Positions 25,066 through 34,700 of a stretch of 64,000 bases of DNA are shown here, one piece after another (position 1 is the first letter of the stretch; every line of letters starts with the position of its first letter). The notes beneath the pieces are model-generated. The model did no database searches. It saw only the letters and a program-made list of their open reading frames with translations, and had not been told where the DNA came from. Source of the stretch: an uncultured Lachnospiraceae bacterium (GTDB taxonomy: Bacteria; Bacillota; Clostridia; Lachnospirales; Lachnospiraceae). Position numbers and translations under genes: made by a program. The DNA is taken from assembly GCA_948470335.1 (NCBI GenBank), contig CAOKOL010000003.1, positions 1-64,000 on the forward strand. Direction: 5' to 3'.

Positions 25066-25956
25066 ATGAACTGGATCTCGAAACTGGAGAAAAAATTTGG
25101 CAGATATGCCATACCGAATCTGATGCGTTATATTATCGCTCTGTATGCCGCGGGGTTTGTTCTGATGGCATCCGGCAGCGGCGTTTACGAAAACTGGCTG
25201 TCCCTGAACGCCCAGGCGATTCTTCACGGGCAGATCTGGAGAATTTTTACTTTTATTTTGCAGCCGCCGTCAGGAAATATGCTGATGCTTCTGATTTCCC
25301 TGCTGTTCTACTATATGATCGGCAGCAATCTGGAGGCCCGGTGGGGAACCTTTATGTTTAACTTGTATTTTCTTATCGGGGTTCTGCTGCATGTGGCAGC
25401 GGCGCTTTTGGTCTATCTGCTGTTCGGCGTCAATATTTCCATGGGGACCGCCTATCTGAATCTGTCTCTGTTTTTCGCTTTTGCGGCGGAATATCCGGAT
25501 ATGCAGGTGCTTTTGTTCTGGATTATTCCGGTTAAGGTGAAATGGATTGCCATGATCGAGGGGGCTTACTTCGGGATTGTGATTGTGGCAGGTCTTCTGT
25601 CGCCCGTTATGCCGGTCCGGATGATTCTGACCCTGGCGGGCTTTGGCATTCCGGCTTCTCTGGTATCCGCGATCTCGGCGCTGGTGTCCATGGGTAATTT
25701 TCTGCTGTTCTTTTTCAGTATGAGAAATATGCGCCATCTGTCGCCGAAGCAGGTGAAGCGGAAGATTGTATACCAGTCCAGAGTAAAGCGGGCGATGCCA
25801 AAACCGGGCGCCGCCAGACACAAGTGTGCGATCTGCGGCAAAACCGAGGCAGACGGAGAGGATCTGGAATTCAGATTTTGTTCAAAATGCGACGGCATGT
25901 ATGAATACTGCCAGGAGCATTTATATACCCATAAACATGTGACGAAAGGATCTTGA
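25066..25956 (+). CDS. Rhomboid-like polytopic membrane protein with C-terminal zinc-binding motif
   Basis: From the ATG at 25066 (GAGGT seven bases upstream) this is a 296-residue protein with about six hydrophobic helices. The WRIFTFILQPPS block after helix 1 and the general layout resemble the rhomboid fold. The catalytic GxSG serine motif and the matching histidine are not seen, so it may be an inactive rhomboid, like derlins. The last 50 residues hold CAICGK, CSKCDG, CQEH and H residues, suggesting a zinc finger on the cytoplasmic side. It overlaps the pyk leader; no function is known to me. Confidence 0.7.
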   Translation: MNWISKLEKKFGRYAIPNLMRYIIALYAAGFVLMASGSGVYENWLSLNAQAILHGQIWRIFTFILQPPSGNMLMLLISLLFYYMIGSNLEARWGTFMFNLYFLIGVLLHVAAALLVYLLFGVNISMGTAYLNLSLFFAFAAEYPDMQVLLFWIIPVKVKWIAMIEGAYFGIVIVAGLLSPVMPVRMILTLAGFGIPASLVSAISALVSMGNFLLFFFSMRNMRHLSPKQVKRKIVYQSRVKRAMPKPGAARHKCAICGKTEADGEDLEFRFCSKCDGMYEYCQEHLYTHKHVTKGS

Positions 25957-25958
25957 TC

Positions 25959-27389
25959 ATGAGAAAGACAAAAATTATCTGCACGCTGGGACCGAATTCC
26001 GACGACCGGGAAGTGATGAAATCACTGATTTTAGGCGGCATGAACATTGCCAGATTTAATTTTTCCCACGGTACTTATGAGGAACAGAAAGCCCGTCTGG
26101 ATATGCTGAAAGAGCTCAGGGAGGAGCTGGGCATTCCGGTGGCCGCTTTGCTGGATACAAAAGGGCCGGAGATCCGAACCGGACTGCTAAAGGATAATCA
26201 GAGCATCACCCTCCGGGAAGGCGATATTTATGTCTTGACCACGGAAGATATCATAGGGGACCAAAACAGAGGCCATGTCAATTATCCCGGCCTGCCGGGC
26301 GATGTGGAGATCGGGTCTACGATTCTGATCGACGACGGCCTGCTGGAGCTGAAAGTAACCGGGGTGACGGACACCGACATTACCTGCCAGGTGTTAAACG
26401 GCGGGGAACTGGGCATGCGCAAGGGCGTCAACGTGCCCAATGTAAAGGTCGGCCTGCCGCCCATTACGGAGAAGGACAGAGAGGATATTTTATTTGGTAT
26501 CAAGCAGGGCTTTGACTTTATCGCCGCTTCCTTCGTGAGAAATTCCGACGCCATTATGGAGATCAAGCATATCTTATGGGAGAATCATTCGGATATTCAG
26601 GTGATCGCCAAGATTGAGAGCCGGGAAGGGGTGGAGAATCTGGATTCCATTCTGAAAGCTTCCGACGGCATTATGGTGGCCAGAGGCGATCTGGGCGTGG
26701 AGATTCCCGCCGAGGAAGTGCCTTATATTCAGAAGACCATGATTAAAAAATGCAACGATGCCTTTAAGCCCGTAATCACCGCCACTCAGATGCTGGATTC
26801 CATGATCCGCAATCCCCGGCCCACCAGAGCCGAGGTGACGGATGTGGCAAATGCTATCTATGACGGTACGGACGCCGTAATGCTGTCGGGCGAAACCGCC
26901 ATGGGGAAATATCCTGTGGAAGCATTGAAGATGATGCACAAGATTGCCCTGGAGGCGGAGGCTCATCTGGATTACGACAGCCTTCTGAACGAAAAGAGAA
27001 GCTACCGGAAGCGGGGCATTTCCAGTGCGGTAAGCTATGCGGCCGTGGCTACGGCGTACCATATGAACGCGAAAGCGATTCTGATTCCCACCATGTCAGG
27101 CTATACGGCCCGGCTGGTTTCCAAGTTCCGGCCTCAGACCAGGGTAATTTCCACTTCTCCCTATGCGGGCGTCCTGCGGAAAATGCAGTTGATGTGGGGC
27201 ATTGTTTCCGTGAAAAGCAGTTTTGAGTCTGTCTCCGACGACGTAATGTACAATGCGGTGGAAGTGGCCAGAGACACGGGAATCGTGAAATCCGGCGATA
27301 TGGTGGTGATTACCGCAGGCATCGGCACCGTGGATACGGAGCCGGGGGCACGGATCGAGACCAATGTCATGCGGGTGATTAATGTGTGA
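25959..27389 (+). CDS. pyk: Pyruvate kinase
   Basis: Pyk makes ATP and pyruvate from phosphoenolpyruvate in the last step of glycolysis. It has RKTKIICTLGPNS at the start, the DTKGPEIRTG motif (about 66-75), the signature IAKIESREGVENLD with the catalytic Lys (about 213-226), MVARGDLGVEIP and TATQMLDSM. At 476 residues it lacks the extra C-terminal phosphotransferase domain of many Bacilli enzymes. ATG 25959 follows AAAGGA by eight bases; it starts two bases after the end of the upstream gene. Confidence 0.96.
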   Translation: MRKTKIICTLGPNSDDREVMKSLILGGMNIARFNFSHGTYEEQKARLDMLKELREELGIPVAALLDTKGPEIRTGLLKDNQSITLREGDIYVLTTEDIIGDQNRGHVNYPGLPGDVEIGSTILIDDGLLELKVTGVTDTDITCQVLNGGELGMRKGVNVPNVKVGLPPITEKDREDILFGIKQGFDFIAASFVRNSDAIMEIKHILWENHSDIQVIAKIESREGVENLDSILKASDGIMVARGDLGVEIPAEEVPYIQKTMIKKCNDAFKPVITATQMLDSMIRNPRPTRAEVTDVANAIYDGTDAVMLSGETAMGKYPVEALKMMHKIALEAEAHLDYDSLLNEKRSYRKRGISSAVSYAAVATAYHMNAKAILIPTMSGYTARLVSKFRPQTRVISTSPYAGVLRKMQLMWGIVSVKSSFESVSDDVMYNAVEVARDTGIVKSGDMVVITAGIGTVDTEPGARIETNVMRVINV

Positions 27390-27534
27390 TGTCCGGCCGG
27401 TCTTTTCACAGAGGATTGTCCGGAAGGATGGCGGCTTTCGTTCGGAAGCGTCATAGATGTGATCAGGAAAAATAGTTTTCATAATCGGCGGGCCGGGCAG
27501 AGAGATCTGGCGCCGTCCGGGAAAATTTGGTTTT

Positions 27535-27564
27535 GGCTGTCTTCATACCGGGAGACAGCCTTTA
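27535..27564 (+). terminator. Terminator between pyk and topB
   Basis: GGCTGTCT (27535-27542) pairs with AGACAGCC (27553-27560), followed by TTTAT. The T-run is short, so confidence is moderate. Confidence 0.55.
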
Positions 27565-27621
27565 TACGGTAGGAAAGAAGCAGTCCGGTTTTCCGGCCAT
27601 AAATCAGGAGTATGGAATAAC

Positions 27622-29853
27622 ATGTCAAAATCGCTGTATATCGCAGAGAAGCCCAGCGTGGCCCAGGAATTTGCCAGAGCGCTGAAAGAGAATTTTACCC
27701 GCATGGACGGCTATATGGAGTCGGGACAGTCGGTGGTTACATGGTGCGTGGGTCATCTGATTACCATGAGCTATCCGGAAGCCTATGACCCGGCTTTAAA
27801 AAGATGGAGTCTCGGCACGCTACCTTTTCTGCCGGAGAAATTCCGCTATGAGGTGATCGACAGCGTGAAAAAGCAGTATGGAATCGTCAGCGCTCTGCTG
27901 AAACGAAAGGATGTGGATGTGATCTATGTCTGCACCGACTCCGGCCGGGAAGGGGAGTACATATACCGTCTGGTGGAGCAGATGGCCGGGGTGTCCGGCA
28001 AGGACCGGCGCCGGGTATGGATCGATTCCCAGACAGAAGAAGAAATTCTGCGAGGCATCCGGGAGGCAAAGGATCTGTCAGAATATGACCATCTGTCAGA
28101 TTCTGCTTATCTGCGGGCAAAAGAAGATTACCTGATGGGCATTAATTTTTCTCGGCTGCTGACGCTGAAATACGGAGATACCGTCTCCCGGTTTATGGGG
28201 CAGGACAGAAGCGTGCTGGCGGTGGGCCGGGTGATGACCTGCGTTCTGGGCATGGCGGTCTGCCGGGAACGGGAGATCAGAGCTTTTGTGAAAACGCCGT
28301 TTTATAAAGTGAACGGGGTGATTGCGGCAGGGAAAAGAGCGGCGGAAAGCAAAGAGGGACAGAGCGGAAATCCGTCGGAGAAAAAACCGGGCAGCGGTCA
28401 GGAAGAACGGCGGGGGATGCCGCCGGATAATCAGCCGAAAGAGCGGCCGGGCGAGGAGCAGGAAAGTCGGGAAGAAACACTGTCGGTGGTTTTCGACAGT
28501 GAGTGGAAAGCGGTCAAAGGCAGCCGCTATGAGAACAGCTCTCTTTTGTATAAGGACAACGGCTTTCTGAAAAGGGAGGCGGCCGAGGAGCTGGTACGGT
28601 CGCTAAGCCGGCCGGAGCCGGTTATGGCAACCCTTTTATCTATGGAGAAGAAGAAGGAGAAAAAGAATCCGCCGCTGTTATTTAATCTTGCGGAGCTGCA
28701 GAATGAGTGTTCCCGTCTCTTTAAGCTCAGCCCGGATGAAACGCTGCGGATCGTTCAGGAGCTGTACGAGAAAAAGCTGGTGACGTATCCGAGAACCGAC
28801 GCCAGGGTGCTGTCTACGGCAGTGTCCAAAGAAGTCGGAAAAAATATCCGTGGCCTGATGCAGATTCCCGGTGTAAAGTGGGCCGCAGAGGAAATCATCC
28901 GGCAGAACCGCCATCAGGGACTGGCGAAAACCCGTTATGTCAACGACAAGCAGATCACAGACCACTATGCCATTATCCCGACCGGCGAGGGGATCAATGT
29001 GCTGGGCAGGCTGCCGGAGCTGTCGGTGAAGGTGTATGAGCGGATCGTCCGCCGGTTTTTAAGCATCTTTTTTCCCGCCGCGGTGTACGAGAAAATTTCT
29101 CTGGAACTGTCGATTAAGGAGGAACATTTTTTTGCCGGTGTAAAAGTGCTGGCGGAGGCGGGATATCTGAAAATAGCCGGGGCCGCAAAAAAGCAGGAGC
29201 AGGAGGACTGCAAAAGTCCCGAACTGTTCGAGGCGCTGAAAAAGCTGAAAAAAGGAATGAAGCTGCCGGTGGAAAAGCTGGAGGTAAAGGAGGGGGAGAC
29301 TTCTCCGCCGAAACGATATACTTCCGGTTCCATGATTCTGGCCATGGAAAATGCGGGTCAGTTGATCGAGGACGAGGAGCTGCGTGCCCAGATTAAGGGC
29401 AGCGGCATCGGCACCTCTGCCACCAGAGCGGAAATCCTGAAAAAGCTGGTGAATATCAAATATCTGGATCTGAATAAAAAGACCCAGGCCATCACTCCTA
29501 CTCTGTTCGGAGAGCTGGTGTACGAGGTGGTAAAAGCATCCGTCAGCCAGTTGCTGAATCCGGAGCTTACGGCAAGCTGGGAAAAGGGGCTGACCTACGT
29601 AGCCAACGGGGAGATTACGCCAAAAGAATATATGGATAAGCTGGAAAGCTTTATCAGAAAGAGAACAAGCAAGGTGACGGGAGCGGATTACCGCCAGTAT
29701 CTTCTGCATAATTTCGCCGTGGTCCGGCAGTATTATAAGCCGGAGAAGAAGAAAGGGAAAGAATCGGAAAAGCAGACGGATCAGCAAAACGGCGGACAGG
29801 CGAAACTGCAGTCCCGGGCAAAATCCGGAAAACAACCGGGAAAAACTTCTTAA
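27622..29853 (+). CDS. topB: DNA topoisomerase III
   Basis: TopB is a type IA topoisomerase that relaxes or decatenates DNA through a transient tyrosine link. The 743-residue protein has a TOPRIM start SLYIAEKPSVAQ, the acidic VCTDSGREGEYIYRLVE (about 100), and the active-site tyrosine in VTYPRTDARVLS (about 391). GSGIGTSATRAEILKKL lies further on. Residues about 235-290 form a charged, low-complexity insert rich in Glu, Lys, Gly and Pro, and the C-terminus is Lys/Gln-rich. No zinc fingers are present. Confidence 0.94.
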   Translation: MSKSLYIAEKPSVAQEFARALKENFTRMDGYMESGQSVVTWCVGHLITMSYPEAYDPALKRWSLGTLPFLPEKFRYEVIDSVKKQYGIVSALLKRKDVDVIYVCTDSGREGEYIYRLVEQMAGVSGKDRRRVWIDSQTEEEILRGIREAKDLSEYDHLSDSAYLRAKEDYLMGINFSRLLTLKYGDTVSRFMGQDRSVLAVGRVMTCVLGMAVCREREIRAFVKTPFYKVNGVIAAGKRAAESKEGQSGNPSEKKPGSGQEERRGMPPDNQPKERPGEEQESREETLSVVFDSEWKAVKGSRYENSSLLYKDNGFLKREAAEELVRSLSRPEPVMATLLSMEKKKEKKNPPLLFNLAELQNECSRLFKLSPDETLRIVQELYEKKLVTYPRTDARVLSTAVSKEVGKNIRGLMQIPGVKWAAEEIIRQNRHQGLAKTRYVNDKQITDHYAIIPTGEGINVLGRLPELSVKVYERIVRRFLSIFFPAAVYEKISLELSIKEEHFFAGVKVLAEAGYLKIAGAAKKQEQEDCKSPELFEALKKLKKGMKLPVEKLEVKEGETSPPKRYTSGSMILAMENAGQLIEDEELRAQIKGSGIGTSATRAEILKKLVNIKYLDLNKKTQAITPTLFGELVYEVVKASVSQLLNPELTASWEKGLTYVANGEITPKEYMDKLESFIRKRTSKVTGADYRQYLLHNFAVVRQYYKPEKKKGKESEKQTDQQNGGQAKLQSRAKSGKQPGKTS

Positions 29854-29898
29854 AAAGCAGCCGGAAGCACAGGCGCAAAGCCAGAGGAAAATCCGAAA

Positions 29899-30347
29899 TT
29901 TCAGAAAATTTTTGTCCCTTTTCGGAATTGTGTACTCACTAAAAACGGGTTTATAATATACATTGTAGGCAACAGGCAAATATTTTATAATCAAGTATAT
30001 AAATCGGAAGTTGCAAAGGGGAACTTTATGAAATCAAACAATAGAGATGATGGCTGGTTAACTAGAAGACTATATTTCAACAGAGAAGACAAAAGAATAA
30101 TGATCAAAAGACCGCAAAGTGGGTTGGGCTATACAATGAATTTAGGAAATAAGTGGACATGGATATTTAATATTATTTTTGTAATTATTATAATTATATT
30201 AGTCAGTGTTCTTTAAAAAAACTTCTGGTTTGAAGAATTGTCGGGTGAGTGTAAATCAGTAATCCTATGTAAAAAAATGCATTGTATTTTAAATCTTAAA
30301 CAGTGGGTACACTTTTCCGAAAAGGGAGAAATTTTTCAAATCTGATT
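29899..30347. mobile_element. Short element bounded by about 45-bp imperfect terminal inverted repeats
   Basis: The left end (29900-29940) and the reverse complement of the right end (30301-30345) share AAATTT, CCCTTTTCGGAA, GTGTAC and CACT in the same order. Between them lies one gene for a 62-residue membrane protein and unusually AT-rich DNA compared with the flanks. No transposase is present, so it would be non-autonomous. The right arm could alternatively be a regulatory inverted repeat. Target-site duplications are not obvious. Confidence 0.55.
30028..30216 (+). CDS. Small membrane protein, DUF5808-like (62 aa)
   Basis: The protein starts with a polar, basic segment and has one C-terminal membrane helix (about 44-61, mostly Ile, Phe and Val). 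The central DKRIMIKRPQSGLGYTMNLGN resembles DUF5808 proteins, where a PxGxGYTxNxxN motif precedes a helix; this match is from memory. AAAGGGGAA lies before the ATG. Base composition is more AT-rich than the flanking genes, and it lies inside the inverted-repeat element. Function unknown. Confidence 0.6.
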   Translation: MKSNNRDDGWLTRRLYFNREDKRIMIKRPQSGLGYTMNLGNKWTWIFNIIFVIIIIILVSVL

Positions 30348-30482
30348 CATGAATCCCTCTAAAGAGGGAGATACTAAAGGCCAGTAATGTGAAAATCATA
30401 TCAGTGTATTCTCAAAGGGCTCAAAGCCGCGGAAAAAGACGAGGGGAGCCTGCGGGAGTACATAGATAGATTGGAGGCCATG

Positions 30483-31475
30483 ATGTATCAGGAAGAAAAC
30501 AGGAAAGTAGTTTTAATCGGCACGGGTATGGTGGGTATGAGCTATGCCTATGCGCTGCTGAATCAGAATGTGTGCGACGAGCTGGTGCTGGTGGATATTG
30601 ATCGGAAACGGGCCATGGGAGAGGCCATGGATCTGAGCCACGGCCTGGCTTTCTCCGGGTCCAATATGAAAATCCATGCGGGAGATTATCAGGACTGTGC
30701 CAATGCGGATATCGTCTGTATCTGTGCCGGCGTCGCCCAGAAGCCGGGGGAGTCCAGAACAGACCTGCTTTTGCGCAACGCCCAGGTATTCCGCTCCATC
30801 GTAAATCCGGTGACGGAATCCGGCTTTAACGGTCTGTTTCTCGTATCCACCAATCCGGTGGACATTATGACCCGGATTACCTGCACCCTATCGGGCTTTA
30901 ATCCCCGGCGGGTGATCGGAACCGGAACGACACTGGACACGGCCCGTCTTCGGTATCTTTTGGGGCGGCATTTCGCCGTGGATCCCAGGAATATGCATGC
31001 CTATGTGATGGGAGAGCACGGCGATTCGGAATTCGTCCCCTGGAGTCTGGCCATGCTGGCCTCCTGCCGGGTGCTGGAGCTGTGCGGGCAGCAGGAGACA
31101 AAGGGGGCGGAAGGGACAGGGGACGGCGGGCCGCTGCCCTGCCGGCCGGAAGATCTGTTTGCCATCGAAGACGAGGTGCGAAACGCCGCCTATCAGATTA
31201 TTGAGGCGAAAAACGCTACCTATTACGGCATCGGCATGGCCATGACCCGGATTACACGGGCCATTTTCGGCAATGAGAACAGCGTGCTCACGGTATCTGC
31301 CATGCTGCGGGGAGAATACGGACAGAACCGGGTTTTCACCGGGGTTCCTGCCATCATCGGTTCAAACGGCATCGCAAAGGTGCTGGAGCTGCCCCTTGAC
31401 GGGGAGGAACAGAAAAAACTGGATGAGTCCTGTGAGAAGCTGAAACGTTATTATGATGAATTGAAACTGGAATAG
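30483..31475 (+). CDS. ldh: L-lactate dehydrogenase
   Basis: The protein converts pyruvate and NADH to L-lactate. It has the NAD-binding VLIGTGMVGMSYAYALL (about 9-25), STNPVDIMT, GTGTTLDTARLRYLL and the catalytic histidine in MGEHGDSEFVPWS (about 181-193). A Gly-rich loop of about 20 residues near 205-225 is longer than in typical enzymes. LDH rather than MDH is inferred from the GTGTTLD and VPWS context. ATG 30483, five bases after GGAGG, is preferred over ATG 30480 and TTG 30471. Confidence 0.9.
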   Translation: MYQEENRKVVLIGTGMVGMSYAYALLNQNVCDELVLVDIDRKRAMGEAMDLSHGLAFSGSNMKIHAGDYQDCANADIVCICAGVAQKPGESRTDLLLRNAQVFRSIVNPVTESGFNGLFLVSTNPVDIMTRITCTLSGFNPRRVIGTGTTLDTARLRYLLGRHFAVDPRNMHAYVMGEHGDSEFVPWSLAMLASCRVLELCGQQETKGAEGTGDGGPLPCRPEDLFAIEDEVRNAAYQIIEAKNATYYGIGMAMTRITRAIFGNENSVLTVSAMLRGEYGQNRVFTGVPAIIGSNGIAKVLELPLDGEEQKKLDESCEKLKRYYDELKLE

Positions 31476-31518
31476 AGCGTTTATATGCTTTTTCAAACCG
31501 GTTCCCGTGCCGCATTTT

Positions 31519-31554
31519 CCGCGGCGGATATGGTGTGTGCCATATCCGCCGCGG
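31519..31554. terminator. Long perfect hairpin after ldh
   Basis: CCGCGGCGGATATGG (31519-31533) pairs perfectly with CCATATCCGCCGCGG (31540-31554) around a six-base loop. There is no T-run downstream, but the stability and position after ldh suggest a transcription end or RNA stabiliser. Confidence 0.5.
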
Positions 31555-31666
31555 GGGATGTCAATCAGACAGCCCCGCTGAAAAAGGGATATGCGGCATC
31601 GGACGGAAAAGTTTCGCCGGGCAGTCCTGTTTTTTCTGTCAACTCTTGTGTTTTACAGATACATGA

Positions 31667-31695
31667 TTGACAAAGCTTCTTTTTCATAATAAGAT
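31667..31695 (+). promoter_or_regulatory. Sigma-A promoter of the hybrid histidine kinase
   Basis: TTGACA (31667-31672), 17 bases, TAAGAT (31690-31695). It lies 42 bases before the start codon. Confidence 0.72.
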
Positions 31696-31736
31696 TAACC
31701 TGTATTTTATTTATTTTACGCATCGGAGGTCCCTGC

Positions 31737-34700
31737 ATGAAGCGGAGCAAAAAATCACTGTGGAATATGGCAAGTGTTTTGGTTCTTTTGGTAGTTGTAA
31801 TTGTCATGTTTTACTGGTATTCTGCAGAAAATAATAAGCGCATTGAGGCGCAGAACAGAACCTATGCAGGGGATTCCGCCCTGCAGACATCCAACCGGGT
31901 TAATGACGAATTCCGGAATGCGTTAAGCAGAATCAGTACATATGCGTATTTTACCGGGGAAGGACTCACGGAACCGGTGGTCACGTCACGGATGCTGGCG
32001 GGAATGACAACGAATTCTCTGTTTGACGAATTCCGCTTTGCATATGCGGACGGTACATATGTGACCTCAAGGGGAAACATCACCGATGTTTCTGACAGGG
32101 AGTATTACATTGAAGGGATGAAAGGGGAACAGGGCATATTTGTAACCCGGAATTCCATTATCACGGGGCAGCCGTCGGTCAGCTTCTATGCGCCTGTTTA
32201 TTACAGGGGAGAGATTATCGGCGTACTGCTGGGCATGTATTCGGCCAACGAATATCTGCAGCATATTCTTTCCACCACTTATTTCGGTGAGCATGCCGAT
32301 GTTTATCTGTGTATGCAGGACGGAACGGTGATCGCAAGCTCTGACGGAGAAAGCTATGAGGGAGATCTGTTAGAGGATTTTCTGGAGATCGGAGCCTTTG
32401 ACGAGGCCATGCTGGCGGAGGCCAAGGACATTTTCGAAAATGGCGGAAGCCAGACCTTTATCTGCAAAAAAAACGGCAGGACGGATAACATCTGCGTGAT
32501 TTACAATGAGGAAAGCGATTTTGTTCTTGTCCAGTCATTCCCTCAGAGCATCACTCAGAATATGATTAAAAATGCGAACCGGGCGGGAATTATTCTGGAA
32601 ATAATGCTGATCGGTCTGTTTGCCGTATATATCGTTATGCTGATTGTTCAGGAGCGGCGGGAAAAGAAAAATCTGGCGCATCAGAACCGGGAGATGGGCT
32701 ATGTAATCGGCGGAATCAGTACGCTGTTTTCCCGTTTTGTCATGATCGATCTGGAAAAGGATACCTATGAGTATCTGGTGGGAACCAGCCCGGAACGCTC
32801 GGAATTTGCCCGGAGCGGAACGTATAAGGATTTTATCGGGTATCTGTCCTCTTTCTTATTAAAAGAAGAAGAAAAAGAGGAATTTACACAGCAGTTGGAC
32901 AGCGCCGCCGTGATTTCCCGGCTGGGAGAAGACAGTATGGATGTGCGCTATGAATATCAGGTGACGAGAAACGGCCGGCTAGAATGGGAGCATATGAATG
33001 TAATCTGTCTGGAGCGAAAAAATAACCGGGCCAGCAAAATTTTATTTATCCGGCAGAATATTACGGAGCTGAAAGAAAAAGAACTGCGGATTCAGGCGGA
33101 GATCTCTCTGGCCAACCGGAAGGAGCGGCAGTACCGGATTGCCATTACCTCGAATTCCATCTGCACTTATGAATTTAATCTGACGGAAGACAGAGTGGAG
33201 CAGGATATTATCCTGACCATGCCTGACGGAGAGAGCAGATCGCTGCTGGAAGCGACAGAGCTGGAGGCGCCCTGCAAAGCTTCCGACTGGTTTGAACGAT
33301 GCAAAAAATATATTGCGGAAGAATCCCTGGACGACTACGAAAGTGTGCTGGATGTACGGTATCTGAAAGAATGCTTCCGGCGGGGCGAAGCGGAAGTGCA
33401 TGCGGAATACTGGAGCGTGGATTATGAAGGCAACAGGATGTGTGTGCGCCAGTCCTTTATTATGACCCTGGAGAATAATGAGGGAGACGAAAATGAGGGC
33501 GATATTCTGGTTATGGTTGTGACCAGGGATATCACGGAGCAGGTGCGGCAGCAGAAGGAGCAGACGCTGGCCCTTCAGGAAGCGCTGATGCAGGCCCAGC
33601 ATGCCAACAACGCCAAGACCACCTTCCTGTCCAATATGTCTCACGACATCCGTACGCCCATGAATGCGATTATCGGCTTTACCACCATTGCGGTCAGCCA
33701 TATCGACCGGAAAGAACAGGTAAGGGACTGTCTGCAGAAAGTACTTGCTTCCAGCAATCATCTGCTGAGTCTGATTAATGATATTCTGGATATGAGCCGG
33801 ATTGAGAGCGGAAAGGTACAGATCAAGGAGCAGGAGTGCAATATTTCCGAATTGATGCACAATCTGGTGAATATTATTCAGCCCCAGGTAAAGGCCAAAC
33901 AGCTTGAGCTGTTCATTGATACGTTTGACGTGACCAATGAGGATGTGATTGCCGATTCCCTGAAACTGAACCAGGTGTTTGTAAACCTGATGAGCAATGC
34001 GGTGAAATATACGCCTGCAGGAGGCGTAATCAGCTTCCGGATTACGCAGAAAACTACCTTCCGCAGAGGGTACGGCGACTATATCTTTGTAATTAAGGAC
34101 AACGGCATTGGTATGGAGGCGGAGTTTGTCAAGCATATTTTCGAGCCCTTTGAGCGGGAGGCCAGCGCCACCCAGAGCGGTATCCAGGGCACGGGACTTG
34201 GCATGGCCATTACCAAAAATATCGTTGACATGATGGGCGGAACCATCACCGTTCAAAGTGAAAAAGGAAAGGGTTCCGAATTTACCGTGGAGCTGAGCCT
34301 GAAACTGCAGGATCTGGAAAAGAACGGCGTGCAGATCGACGAGCTTACGGGGCTGCGGGCGCTGGTGGTGGACGACGACTTTGACACCTGCGACGGCGTG
34401 AGCAAGATGCTGATGCAGATCGGCATGCGTTCCGAATGGACCACATCCGGAAGGGAAGCCGTCTACCGGGCGAAAAAGGCCCATGACGAAGGGGATTCCT
34501 ATCATACCTATATCATTGACTGGCAGATGCCGGAGACCAGCGGAATCGAGACGGCCAAACGGATTCGCAGCTCGGTGGGAAATGAGGCGCCGATTATTAT
34601 TCTGACCGCCTATGACTGGTCCGATATCGAGGAAGAAGCGAAGTCGTCGGGCATTACGGCATTCTGTGCAAAGCCTTTGTTTATGTCCGATTTAAAATCC

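Noticed and set aside
31485..31670. 61-codon + strand ORF after ldh
   Set aside because: It is mostly the perfect hairpin 31519-31554 and has no ribosome site or protein features.
33042..34505. 487-codon antisense ORF within the histidine kinase gene
   Set aside because: It is a shadow frame of a clearly coding gene, with His/Leu-rich composition and no domain.
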